A stretch of DNA of 64,000 nucleotides from Bactericera cockerelli (taxonomy: Eukaryota > Arthropoda > Insecta > Hemiptera > Triozidae), in assembly GCA_024516035.1 (NCBI GenBank), contig CM044962.1:3459335-3523334 (forward strand), read 5' to 3'. Each line of letters begins with the position of its first letter. The first letter of the stretch is position 1. A program made the position numbers and the translations under genes. Of the stretch, positions 35,104 to 45,245 are shown piece after piece. The notes beneath the pieces were generated by a model. It ran no database searches. It was not told where the DNA came from and worked only from the letters and a program-made list of their open reading frames with translations.

Positions 35104-35305
35104 AATAATATCGCCTTATTTATACTGCCCGATTAAGACTACTAAAGTCCCATTATTCTAGCAGTAAGCCCAAGACATATTATTATGAGGTAAAAATCCC
35201 AAATGGGAGGATAACTTGTCATGTCCCGGTTGGGTTTCGAACCCACGACCTCTGGAAACTCTGGATTCCCAGAGTGCCGCCTTTACCACTGAGCTACCGG
35301 GAAAG
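35104..35305 (-). mobile_element. tRNA-headed SINE (S6), complete
   Basis: Runs from aatatcgccttatttatact to the head ctcagtggtaaaggcggc (minus). Inserted 17 bp upstream of exon 8. Confidence 0.85.
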
Positions 35306-35415
35306 AATAGAATTTAATTGAATTGAATAGAATTAAAGAGAATAATAGTATTGGAATAGAATATTACTATTATTATTGTATTATGCTTTATTAGGTAAGA
35401 CAAAGTAAAATATAT

Positions 35416-35511
35416 AGAGGAGGAGGAGGGAGCAGACACTGTGGGAGGAGGAGGCCAGACTCCTGTTGATGAGGCCTCCGACACTGTTGAATGCCTGGGA
35501 ATAGAATAGAA
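35416..35511 (-). repeat. Duplicate of exon 8's 5' third with its splice acceptor
   Basis: About 90 bp matching 35015-35098 with two or three mismatches. On the minus strand it gives ctattcccag|gcattcaacag and encodes AFNSVGGLINRSL-A-SSSHSVC before running into intron sequence. It keeps an intact acceptor but no donor, so it is a decoy 3' splice site 330 bp upstream of the true one. Confidence 0.92.
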
Positions 35512-36454
35512 TTTAATTGAATGATAATTTTTTATTGAACTATAACACAAACACTCAATGAATTTGTGAAGGGGAATGAGCCCGCAATGCTGGCTGCATT
35601 CCCCCTCTGAATGACCAGGCTTAAACGTTGGATGAGGTATGATATTTAATTGAATTGAATAGAATTAAAGAGAATAGTATTGGAATAGAATATTACTATT
35701 ATTATTGTATTATGCTTTATTAGGTAAGACAAAGTTAATCCTTTACAATTGTTTTTATTTATTTTTTAATTAATAAAAAACATACAATTTACAAAATGTA
35801 AAAAAAATTGCTCCATGCTAGAGGAATAGGGTATTGTGCCCATTACACAGGTAAGACAAAGTAAAATATAAACTGTAAAATACAATGAAATTATAAAGAA
35901 AAAATAAATAGATCGAACAAAGAAACAAGAACAAAAAAGAGAATAAAGCTAATAGAATAGAATTTAATTGAATTGAATAGAATTAAAGAGAATAGTATTG
36001 GAATAGAATAGAATCCAGAGGTGTCCAAAAGGAAGAGAAAGAGGGAGGCTGCTACACTGCACTACCATTGCACTATTAAATGTATGTGCAAAATGTCTGT
36101 TTAAATTTGAAAATAACCAAGATCTTGTTTAGACTGTTGAAATAAAGGGACTTTTTACACTCACCGCGGCAGAATGGACCAGGTAATTTCTAGTATATTC
36201 TATGCTCCTGAATTAATGAACCGGTACATCCGGTATATTATTATTTCACGACTGTCTTTTTTATTATTTTTTTTTTATGACTTTTTCAATTGATATCTTA
36301 GTGTGTCATAATGTTAAAGGTTGCTTGCAACTGTTTTGTAATATACTTTAAATAAATATACGAACTTCAATTCAATTTCATTATTATTATTATTATTAAA
36401 ATCAAGTGTAGATGTGTATTAAAAAAAGATAATAATAATAATAATAATGCTTTT
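35512..36454. other. AT-rich stretch with a repeated aatagaattta-attgaattg block
   Basis: The block agaatttaattgaattgaat with agaatagtattggaatag recurs at 35310, 35650 and 35955. agtaagacaaagt-type fragments of the S9 tail also lie here. No gene is seen. Confidence 0.55.
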
Positions 36455-36722
36455 TCTTTGTGTTATTATGTCACAAGAGGGTAGCGCAGAATCATAGGAC
36501 TTTACCATGTTATTTTACAATATCTTGTATTTTATTTGCCTATGATTCTGCCACTGGTCGCTGCTTCACATCAAAGCAGCTACTCATTTTTCCTCACGAG
36601 GTATGAGTGGACCCCGAACATCCAAGTACAGAGCAGAAAAATTCCTGCACCGCTGGGGATCGAACCCAGGTCACCATGCGTGCAATGCCTAGCGCGCTAA
36701 CTCACTCTGCCACGGTGACTAC
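36455..36722 (-). mobile_element. tRNA-headed SINE (S4), complete
   Basis: Body gtcacaagagggtagcgcag ... head ggggatcgaacccaggtcac ... actctgccacggtgact. Confidence 0.85.
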
Positions 36723-36802
36723 TCAATTCAATTAATTATTATTATTATTAAAATCAAGTGTAGATGTGTATTAAAAAAAAAAAGATGGTACAAAAAACTC
36801 AC

Positions 36803-37071
36803 CTCCGCGTACAGATTCATGGCGAAACTCTCCACCATCTCCTGGCCACTCGCCTCTTCGGTCCCGCCGCCGCCGGGGCTCGAACCCGCGGTCCTCCGTC
36901 CCAGCGTCCCCCCCCCGCCCCCCGGGGAGCCAGGCGAGCCCCCCCCCGCGGGGCCCTGGGGACTGAACAGGGCCCGGGCCAGGGAGTCGGGGGCCAGGCC
37001 CAGCACCTTGGCGGCCCTGCTTGCGGCCCCCGGCGACTGGAACTGCCACTTCCCGCCGGCCCCACTCGAGC
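36803..37071 (-). CDS. MYO18: Myosin XVIII exon 7 (upper 50-kDa, with Gly/Pro-rich insert)
   Basis: Encodes about 90 residues, from SSGAGGKWQFQSPGAASRAAKV-type sequence to MVESFAMNLYAE. It matches the class XVIII region W..AA.LLG...EL..A.F ... EGMAxGLYxE, but carries an unusual Gly/Pro/Arg-rich insert (GPAGGGSPGSPGGGGGTLGR). Acceptor accccag at 37072, in phase 1 with exon 6 (VK-G). Donor gtgagttt at 36802, phase 0. The exon is over 70 percent GC, so both strands show long open frames; only this one fits myosin and the splice sites. Confidence 0.88.
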
Positions 37072-37639
37072 CTGGGGTAGAAAGATAACAGAGTGGACTC
37101 ATTAGTATTATTGTTTTTTTTAACACGTATGAGACGGGGTGCCCACCGGCGGGTAAAGTTTTTTTTATCAATTTCCTTTGTAACGTGACCCACCGGTGGG
37201 CACAGATAATGTTATTATTAATATATTTTTGTACTCGCCCGTCCCAATTTTTTTTTTTTTTTTTTGTCATATTTGGAACACATACCCTAATTTGAAGCCG
37301 TCCCAGCGTACAAACTATAGAAAATAGGACCCGTCTCATACGTGTTTAAATTAAATACACTTATAAATGAAAATAATAAATTAACCCAGATTATCCCACT
37401 GTCGTTCTAAAAGGATTCCTGAGTGGGCTTCGAAAACACCCCCTCGTTTTTTTTCTATTGGAGAACCTGTTTTCCCACTGTCCTTTTAAAAGGACGACTC
37501 CTCCTGGCGGAACAGCTCATCTTAGAGCGACAGTTTTTATATACATTTGTATTTGGTATCAAGAAGCAATACTGAATCCAGATATCTAAAGAACTGGAAA
37601 AAAAATCTCCAAAAAAATTCATGGGAAGATCTGGGTTAA

Positions 37640-37872
37640 GGTGTTTATTTGTGTTATTATATCAAAATTTCAGTGGGTAGCGCAGAATTATAGGACTTTT
37701 CCGTATCTATTATATCCCAAATTCTTATTTTTGCCACTAAAGCAGCTACTTATTTTTCCTCACGAAGTATGAGTGAACCCTGGACATCGAAGTACAGAGC
37801 AGAAAAAATCGTGCCCCGCTGGGGATCAAACTCAGGTCACTAAACGCTAACTCACTCGGCCACGGTGACTAA
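37640..37872 (-). mobile_element. tRNA-headed SINE (S4)
   Basis: Same family as 36455-36722; some bases of the anticodon region are deleted (ggtcactaaacgctaactc). Confidence 0.8.
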
Positions 37873-38409
37873 AAATACATTTATGTCTTATAGTTGAACC
37901 TGGGTATTAGAGAACTGAATACAATTTCCTAGGGACCTTGGAGACTGAAAAATCTCAACTTTTAAAAAATGGACATTTTGAAAATAACAATAACTCTTAT
38001 ACAATGTCAATTTCAGCTCAATCGGACTTTTACTTTGCGAGAAATGCTTAGATATGTGAAAGCTCAACTTTTAGGAAATTGACGTTTTTTTACGCCATAA
38101 CGCTTATGAGCCTGTCATTGGTAACCATGCAAAATTTCAGCTCAATCTGACTTGTGGTTCTCGAGTTTTACGCGACTAAACATACACAGAAACGAATCAT
38201 TTTATAATCTCTATATATAAATGAGAAATATAAGATAAAACCCTTGGGGAACTGCAAACTAGCCTGGCTAGTTAGGATTGGCTAGTCCGTTCTCTGTGTA
38301 TAGTCAGTCCTCTTACCCTGTAGTCTCTTACGGAAGAGAATGCCGTTGGCATTAGCACCGCCCTTGATCAAGTTTTGTTCTATTGATTTCATTTTCTATG
38401 TATTGCATA

Positions 38410-38640
38410 TCTTAATATATAAATGTCAAAGTCACTGACTGACTGACTGATCATCGCTCTACAGCCCAAACCGTAATACCTAGCGAGCTGAAATTTGGTA
38501 GGTAGCTTTGTCTTATAGTCTAGATGTGCAATAAGACGGGATTTTTCGAAATTCCCACTACAACACCTGCCATTGGCGAAAAAGAATTTTTTGCTTTCAC
38601 GGCCATGCCTCGGCCCGCAAAGCGGGCGACAGCCCGCTAG
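38410..38640 (+). mobile_element. Non-autonomous Helitron-like element
   Basis: Begins A|TCTTAATATATAAATG, has (ACTG)n and the imprint gagctgaaatttggtaggta. It ends with the hairpin gcccgc-aaa-gcgggc, then gacagcccgctag|T. Ends and hairpin spacing fit Helitrons. A solo 5' end (tctctatatataaatgag) lies at 38207. Confidence 0.75.
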
Positions 38641-38682
38641 TATTCTAAGTAAATAAAACTTGATCCAATATGTTTAACAGTC

Positions 38683-38708
38683 TCTTACCTTTGACGGCAT
38701 GAAATAGT
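38683..38708 (-). repeat. Small duplicate of the exon 6 donor junction
   Basis: The plus-strand tctcttacctttgacggc recurs here about 85 bp below the true junction at 38774-38793. On the minus strand it reads gccgtcaaag|gtaagaga, the last codons of exon 6 with its donor. Confidence 0.85.
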
Positions 38709-38782
38709 TAATGTCCTAGTTAGGATTGGCTAGTCCGTTCTCTGTGTATAGTCCTTAGTCCTCTTACCCTCTGGTCTCTTAC

Positions 38783-38927
38783 CTTTGACGGCCCCGGCCG
38801 CGCCCAGATGCAGCACTGCGGCCAGCAAGGAGAACACGGCCTTCAGTTCGGCCTCAGTGGTTCCCAAAGTGGTGAGCGCGGCGCACAGACGCACAAAGTC
38901 CATGAGGCCTCTCTGCTTGTCCTCGTG
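38783..38927 (-). CDS. MYO18: Myosin XVIII exon 6 (upper 50-kDa helix)
   Basis: Encodes 48 residues plus one base, HEDKQRGLMDFVRLCAALTT through VLHLGAAGAVKG. The stretch LxxLG.....L.AV...LAAVLHLGAAGA is diagnostic: LAA(I/V)xHLGAAGA is the class XVIII form of the conserved myosin HLGN segment. Acceptor cttccag at 38928, donor gtaagaga at 38782, phase 1 into exon 7. Confidence 0.93.
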
Positions 38928-38983
38928 CTGGAAGGAGACCACAGGGGTTAGGTCAGTTCTCGAGCTACGCGTCAGTACTTAGA

Positions 38984-39182
38984 TAATAATAATATCGCCT
39001 TTATACTACCCGATTAGGACTACTACAGTCCCATTATTCCAGCAGTAAGTCCAAGACGTATTATTATATGGTAAAAATCCCAAATGGGATGATAACTTGT
39101 CATGTCACGGTTGGGTTTCGAACCCACGACCTCTTGAATATCTGGATTCACGCCTTTACCACTAAGCTACCGGGACAGACAT
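38984..39182 (-). mobile_element. tRNA-headed SINE (S6)
   Basis: Complete body and head (ggtttcgaacccacgacc ... agctaccgggacag). Confidence 0.85.
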
Positions 39183-39496
39183 AATCAGCGTTTACTATGC
39201 CTTTATTTTTTTTAAAGTCATAGTTATCATATTTATATCACTTTCGTAATATCACAACTACTCAAACTCGCTTTGCACTTTTAGATTATTATTATTTGAA
39301 CAGAAATGTAAGTATTTTATTAAATCAAAGATCCTTAGTTCAACACCTTAGCAGACAAATTATTTTTGTTCGGCTAGAATTTTAAAATAGCAAAACTATG
39401 TTGAATATATTTTTACTGCCACAGGAATCATTGGCGCTTTCCTGATATCAGTCCTTTTTGATCAAACCAATTATTGACAAAAACCACAACAACAAC

Positions 39497-39873
39497 ATTC
39501 TTCAGTGGAAGGTTACCAGGCGAGGTTAATGCTCAAAGCATTTTCTATCACCTAACCCTGAGAGTCTTATTATTATGTGCTAACATATTCAAATTAATGA
39601 GGAAAAATTAATGCACTGGGTGGGATTCGAACCAACAGATCCCTACGCTACCTGGATTTCCATACTAGCGCGTTAACCACTGCCGACCGGTGCACTACAA
39701 TTTAAGTTTTTTACATTTAAGTTAAGTTATCATATTTGTGTTAATCACTTTCGTGATATCACAACTACTCAAACTCGCTCTCTAATACCTAAATCGACGC
39801 TGAACCGGACGTGAACACCGACCTCCAAGTTACAAGTCCGCCCCGCCTTATCGATCAAGCTATTGAGGTCGGT
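39497..39873 (-). mobile_element. S1 and S2 SINEs in tandem
   Basis: 39497-39697 is S1 (cttcagtggaaggttacc ... gattcgaaccaacagatcc). 39727-39873 is S2 (tgtgttaatcactttcgtga ... aagctattgaggtcggt). Confidence 0.8.
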
Positions 39874-40047
39874 TAGAGCATTTTACATATAAAAATAAGG
39901 GTAGCCACATGCTTTAACCTCGCCCCTTGGTTCACTACATATTCTATTTATTATTATTATTATTATTTTTTTTTATTTTTTTTAGCATGTCCTATTTTGT
40001 TGAATAAAGTAGTTGACCAATAAATAGTTAAATAATAATAATAATAC

Positions 40048-40218
40048 CTTGGAGTAGGGTGTGATAAACTGGTTCGCCTCCCCACCGCCCGTGATGGCGT
40101 CCAGCATAAGCTCCTTCCTCAGAGTGCTGTCAGCGCCTGAGAGGAGCCGGTAGAACACGTGGAAGTTGCTTTCTCCCTCTGACCTGCGCACCACACGCTG
40201 CTTATCCAGCAGTAGAAG
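40048..40218 (-). CDS. MYO18: Myosin XVIII exon 5 (upper 50-kDa)
   Basis: Encodes 57 residues, from [19 protein letters not shown] to FITPYSK. It fits the class XVIII run LLEKxRVARR..E..FNVFY.LL.G.DS.LR.EL exactly in order after exon 4. Acceptor ccccag at 40219, donor gtatta at 40047, both phase 0; the donor is weaker than its neighbours. Confidence 0.92.
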
Positions 40219-40500
40219 CTGGGGAAGTAAATTATCATCATCATCATCATAGAGTGGCGTCATCGTGAACGATGGTAGCCAGACAATGGAGAAATGACTC
40301 AGCACTTCTACCACTGTCTTTACAGGGAGGCTAATAATTGACAAGGGCCCCCAGAACCAAGCACTTATCAACCAGAACCAATTTATCATATTTGTGTTCA
40401 TAATGCTAAATTTTAACTGAACTTGGGACGCGAACCAGCGACCAGCTGACCAGCCTTATCGATCAAGCTACTGAGGCCGGTAGAAGTTGGGAAAGTAAAT
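40219..40500. mobile_element. S8 repeat plus S2 SINE between copies of the exon 5 acceptor edge
   Basis: S8 (agtggcgtcatcgtgaacga) and an S2 fragment (ttatcatatttgtgttcat ... gctactgaggccgg) are flanked by tagaagctggggaagtaaat (40213-40232) and tagaagttgggaaagtaaat (40481-40500). This looks like a 20-bp target-site duplication that spans the splice acceptor of exon 5. Confidence 0.7.
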
Positions 40501-42504
40501 ATTACTCTGGTGTAAACAACCTGTATGAGTCAGCCGTTATCTGAATAAGTCAGCAGTTACTTGTATTATGAGTCAGCAGATACCTCTATTATGAGTGAGC
40601 AGTTAACTGAAGTATGAGTCAGCAGATACCAATATGTATCATAAGTGAAATATACGCGTCAGCAGTTACCTGTATGAGTCAGCAGACACCTGAATGTTTT
40701 ATCCATTACCTATATGAGTCAGCACATACCTGTATGTGCTGACTCATACATATATCGGCTATGGACATGAAAGGAGCCTAGAAATTGGATCTGGGCGTCC
40801 ATGTAATCCTCTCACCACCGTGATTTAGGCATCAATACCTAACTCACGGACACGGAATTATTATTATTACTGTTGGAGTAAAGGGACTTTTCAGTCTTAC
40901 CTCGGCAGTATAAACAAGGTGTATATTCTTATCTAAGGTATATTCTATGAGATATAGTTTACCTGTGTTTTGAGTCGGCAGTTACCTGTATGAGTCGGCA
41001 GTTAACTGTATTATGAGTCTGCAGTTACCTGTATTATGAGTCAGCAGTTACCTGTATGAGTCGGCCGTTACCCGAATAAATCAAATACCAATATGTATCA
41101 GAAGTGAAATATACGAGTCAGCAGTTACCTGTATGTTTTGGTTGTTACCAATATGAGTCAGCGAACATACCTGTTTGAGTCAGTCGTTACCTGCATAAAT
41201 CAGCAGTTATCTGAGGTATGAGTCAGCAGTTATCTACATATATGTATCAGAAGTCAAATATACAAGTCAGCAAATACCTGTATGAGACATAATTTACCTC
41301 TGTTTTGAGTCAGCAGTTACTTGTATTATGAGGCAGAAGTTACCTGTATTATGTGTCAGCAGTTACCTGTATTATGAGTCAGCAGTTACCTGTATTATTA
41401 GTCAGCAGTTACCTGTATTATGAGTCAGCAGTTACCTGTATTATGAGTCAGCAGTTACCTGTATTATGAGTCAGGAGTTACCTGTATTATGAGTCAGCAG
41501 TTACCTGTATTATGAGTCAGGAGTTACCTGTATTATGAGTCAGCAGTTACCTGTATTATGAGTCAGCAGTTACCTGTATTATGAGTCAGCAGTTACCTGT
41601 ATGGCGCCGGTCATGTCAAAGTCCAGGGAGAAGATGTGGGACAGCCGGGTGGCGTTCAGGTTGAGACAGGTGCTTATATTATGAGTCAGCAGTTACCTGT
41701 ATGAGTCTGCAGTTACCTGTATTATGAGACAGGTGCTTGTATTATGAGTCAGCATTTACCTGTATGAGTCTGCAGTTACCTGTATTATGAGTCAGCAGTT
41801 ACCTGTATTGTGAGTCAGAAGTTACCTGTATTATGAGTCAGCAGTTACCTGTATGAGTCAGCAGTTACCTGTATTATGAGTCAGCAGTTACCTGTATGGC
41901 GCCGGTCATGTCAAAGTCCAGGGAGAAGATGTGGGACAGCCGGATGGCGTTCAGGTTGAGACAGGTGCTTGTATTATGAGTCAGCAGTTACCTGTATGAG
42001 TCTGCAGTTACCTGTATTATGAGACAGGTGCTTGTATTATGAGTCAGCAGTTACCTGTATTATGAGACAGGTGCTTGTATTATGAGTCAGCAGTTACCTG
42101 TATTATGAGACAGGTGCTTGTATTATGAGTCAGCAGTTACCTGTATGAGTCAGCAGTTACCTGTATTATGAGTCTGCAGTTACCTGTATGAGTCAGCAGT
42201 TACCTGTATGAGTGGACAGTTACCTGTATTATGAGTCAGCAGTTACCTGTATGAGTCAGCAGTTACCTGTATGAATCAGCGGTTACCTGTATTATGAGTC
42301 AGCAGTTACGTGTATGAGTCAGCAGTTACCTGTATGATGAGTCAGCAGTTACCTGTATTATGAGTCAGCAGTTACCTGTATGAGTCAGCAGTTACCTGTA
42401 TGAGTGGGCAGTTACCTGTATGATGAGTCAGCAGTTACCTGTATGGTGAGTCAGCAGTTACCTGTATGAGTCAGCAGTAACCTGTATGATGAGTCAGCAG
42501 TTAC
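40501..42504 (-). repeat. 20-23-bp tandem array of the exon 4 / 5' splice-donor junction, with two larger exon 4 copies
   Basis: Dozens of units; the minus strand reads (at)atacag|gtaactgctgactc. atacag is the end of exon 4 (..S-I-Q) and gtaactg is its donor. Inside the array, 41600-41672 and 41893-41968 carry about 70 bp of exon 4 coding sequence (LNLNATR, SHIFSLDFDMTGA) followed directly by IQ and the donor. They lack 15 bp that encode the ASASI-type stretch of the real exon. S12 SINE-like sequence interrupts the array at 40752-40866. Confidence 0.94.
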
Positions 42505-42657
42505 CTGTATGGACGCCGAGGCTATGGCGCCAGTCATATCAAAGTCCAGGGAGAAGATGTGGGACACCCGGGTGGCGTTCAGGTTGAGACAGGTGCGGGC
42601 GTGACCGAAAGCTTCCAGCACGATGGCGATGGCGTTCAGTTTGTCTGGCGTCAGGAT
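42505..42657 (-). CDS. MYO18: Myosin XVIII exon 4 (switch I region)
   Basis: Encodes 51 residues, from ILTPDKLNAIAIVLEAFG to GAIASASIQ. It contains LNLNATRVSHIFSLDFD, the counterpart of the switch I motif NxNSSRFGK. As in other class XVIII myosins the second Ser is replaced (N-A-T-R) and the final GK is missing, which argues against normal ATP turnover. Acceptor ccacag at 42658, donor gtaactg at 42504, phase 0. Confidence 0.93.
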
Positions 42658-42845
42658 CTGTGGAGGATACATGTCGGGGAGTTAGGAGTTAGCATATTTG
42701 TGGCAATCACAATCGCGACAGCACAATTGCTCAAACTCGCTTTACAATAAAATCCTCTGCAAGAACGAGACTATTACCTATTACGATTTTTTTCTGTCTG
42801 ATGTGTTATTAAATAGCTTGTTTTGTCTGATTTTTTTTTTTTTTT

Positions 42846-42990
42846 TTTAATGGAAGGCAGGAAAAAATCTTTCAAAGACACCCAGATCCTGGGGTGTGGG
42901 ATTTCCACCCACTAAAAACCCACCTTCTCTAAAAGCTAACCGCACTTGGAACCGAAAAATATCATTACTTCAAGTAATGATATTTTTCGT
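42846..42990. mobile_element. aatggaaggcagg repeat (S13) ending in a near-perfect palindrome
   Basis: Copy of 31080-31245. It ends with cgaaaaatatcattactt, one base, then the inverse aagtaatgatatttttcg. Confidence 0.75.
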
Positions 42991-43099
42991 TTGTCTGATG
43001 TATTATTAAATAATAAAAAAAAAAACACCGCCAATTATGGACACAATACTTCCTCGTGATTATTTCACATTGTATACACGTGTGAATTTTGAGATTTTA

Positions 43100-43712
43100 T
43101 ACTAAATCACTTGTATCTCCAAAACCGCTTTTCTTCAAATTTGTTTTATATGGTAGAACACTATTTTTTATACATTCTAAATTCTACAAAAAAAATCTGT
43201 TTCGGCAAGTAGTGGACCTTATTTTTTGACTTTTTTGTCCAAAATTTCGGATTTTCTTAAATATCAGAGTTAAATTATAATGAATTAAAAAATAAATAAT
43301 ATTAATATCATATTTAAAACAATAATATGCATATACATACAAAATTTCATCAAAATCGGGTGTACCGTTCACGAGATATAAGCGTTTAAGTAAAAAGTTA
43401 GTGGTCAGGCGCATGGTCTCTTTCACCCAGAACCGCTAGTACGAATTTGATGAATTTAAAATGGGACCATCTACAGAACGTCTCCTATATGTGTGCAAAA
43501 TTTCATCAAAATCCGTTGAGCAGTTTCCGAGATTTGCGCGTTACAAGGAATATTTTTAATAGACCGATAGACGAACATAAAACGAAAGTTGCTCAGGAGG
43601 TTATGAAACGTCCAGAAATATGAAAAATCGGAGCAAAAAAATATTTTTTTTTACAAAAACGAACACAATACTTCCGATTTCTAATATTAGAAATTTCTCG
43701 GAAGTAATATCT
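43100..43712. mobile_element. Long member of the acttccgatttct hairpin family
   Basis: AT-rich body with imprints such as gttcacgagatataagcg and gcagtttccgagatttgcg, ending gaacacaatacttccgattt and its inverted cggaagt. Probably a non-autonomous DNA element; no transposase seen. It ends 22 bp from exon 3. Confidence 0.55.
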
Positions 43713-43733
43713 CGAGTTGATGGCTAGCCTCAC

Positions 43734-43933
43734 CTTGCTCGTGGAGTCAGCAGTGAGGGCGAGGTAGCGGAGGGCGTGCTGCATGCTGGTGGTCTTGCCC
43801 GCCCCTGAGCGGCCCATGGGCACCAGAGCATGGTCCCGGCGGGTGCCCAGCAGACTTCTGTACAGGGCCTGGGCGGTGGCGAATATGTGGGGGGCGTGTC
43901 TTCGCTGCTGCAGCCCTTGAACAACTGGGCCAC
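43734..43933 (-). CDS. MYO18: Myosin XVIII exon 3 (P-loop), with a one-base frameshift
   Basis: Encodes VAQLFKGCSSEDTPP in one frame, then HIFATAQALYRSLLGTR through GRSGAGKTTSMQHALRYL to TADSTSK in the next. The P-loop GRSGAGKTT replaces the usual GESGAGKT, as in class XVIII. The exon is 200 bp where 201 (67 codons) is needed. The slip is in a run of six Cs (gacacgCCCCCCacat on the minus strand) where seven would keep DTPPHIF in frame. Acceptor cctcag at 43934 and donor gtgagg at 43733 are intact, so an assembly error is more likely than a dead gene. Confidence 0.92.
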
Positions 43934-44030
43934 CTGAGGGGAGAAGGGCGAGAATTTTCACTAAGTGGTTCAGATCAGGGCGGGCTATAACCGGGACAGA
44001 CTATAATAACTTTGTTGATTACATCATAAT

Positions 44031-44358
44031 AATAATACTCTTTAGTGGAAGGTGACCACCCGGCGAGGTTAATGCTCAAAGCAATTTCTACCACCTAACC
44101 CTCAGAGACATTATTATGTAGTCACAAACTCAAATTAATGAGGAAAAATTCATGCACTGGGTGGGATTCGAACCAACGGATCCCTACGCTACCTGGATTA
44201 CCAGACTAGCGCGTTAACCACTTGACTACCAGTGTACATCATCATCATAGGGTGGCGTCATCGTGAACGATGGTAACCTGACAGTGGAGGAGTGACTCAG
44301 CACTTCTACCACTGTCTTTACAAGGAGGCTAATAATTGACAAGGGCCCCCAGAACCAA
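44031..44358 (-). mobile_element. S1 SINE followed by an S8 repeat
   Basis: 44031-44237 is a complete S1 (ctctttagtggaaggtgacc ... ttgactaccagtg). 44240-44358 is S8 (ggtggcgtcatcgtgaacga). Confidence 0.8.
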
Positions 44359-44625
44359 GCCAATGCTTGTCTTCTCCCTGTTTATAGTCCTCCAGCTAGA
44401 CTGCTGGTCTACTCCCTGTTTATAGTCCCCAGCCAGACTGCTGGTCTACTTTCTGTTTATAGTACCCCAGCCAGACTGCTGGTCTACTCCCTCTTTATAG
44501 TGCCCCAGCCAGACTGCTGGTCTACTCCTGTTTATAGTCCCCCAGCTAGACTTCTGGTCTACTTTCTGCTTATAGTCTCCCAGCCAGACTTCTGGTCTAC
44601 GACCTGTTTATAGTCCACTACAAAC
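44359..44625. repeat. 38-bp minisatellite, about seven copies
   Basis: The unit is ccagccagactgctggtctac plus tccctgtttatagtcc. Partial copies lie at 34725, 38280 and 49540. Confidence 0.9.
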
Positions 44626-45083
44626 ATTACATTACAAAAAAAGAATAACGTTCAATGTTGTTTGCTTCTAATATTACTATTGACCAGACTGCCTGGAGAC
44701 AGCTGGTAAGAAATGTCGACCCCACATGAGCGGAATTAAAGACAAAGTAAAAGAAGAAGACCAACCCTTTCTCAGCAGTACCTCAGCAAATAAGCTGAAT
44801 TGGAATCAACCATTCAGATGTATACTTTTCATTTTGATTTATTTGTGTATTATTCCAAAATAAAAAAAATAATATAATTGTATCTCGATGTTTTTCTCTT
44901 ATGTACTAAACTATCCTCAATTAGAGAATATTATTGTCCGATAAATAAATAAAAAATTTGTTTGCACACTCTAATAAATTAATAAAAAAAAATCCAAATA
45001 AAGGTATACCTATTTGTTTATTTGTTATGCCAACCCTTCATCTCACCTTATGGCCATCTCTTCCACCCAACCTCGTGTCTTAC
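44626..45083. other. AT-rich intronic stretch, nothing recognised
   Basis: Contains a taagctgaattggaatcaac segment also seen near 22615. No gene is seen. Confidence 0.5.
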
Positions 45084-45245
45084 CTTGTCCGAGTAGATGG
45101 CTAGGGGAGCCACAGGGTTGAGTACGATCGCCGTGGGGCCCGCGTTCGTGTGGATGAGATTAGAAGCATAGCGCAGGCGCAGAGTATGCAACACGCTCGA
45201 CTCGTTTAGATGCCGCGCGGAGCAGATGTCCTCACACGTGTCGTA
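45084..45245 (-). CDS. MYO18: Myosin XVIII exon 2 (start of motor)
   Basis: Encodes 54 residues: YDTCEDICSARHLNESSVLH, then RYASNLIHTNAGPTAIVLNP and ending LAIYSDK. It matches LxxLNESSVLHxLRxRYxxxLIxTxAGPxxxVLNPxxxxxIYS, the first conserved motor block. Acceptor cgcccag at 45246, donor gtaagac at 45083, phase 0 on both sides. The first half with its acceptor is repeated upstream at 45246-45775. Confidence 0.94.

Noticed and set aside
36764..37105. Plus-strand and alternative minus-strand GC-rich ORFs over myosin exon 7
   Set aside because: They are shadows caused by very high GC; only the frame matching myosin with flanking splice sites is kept.
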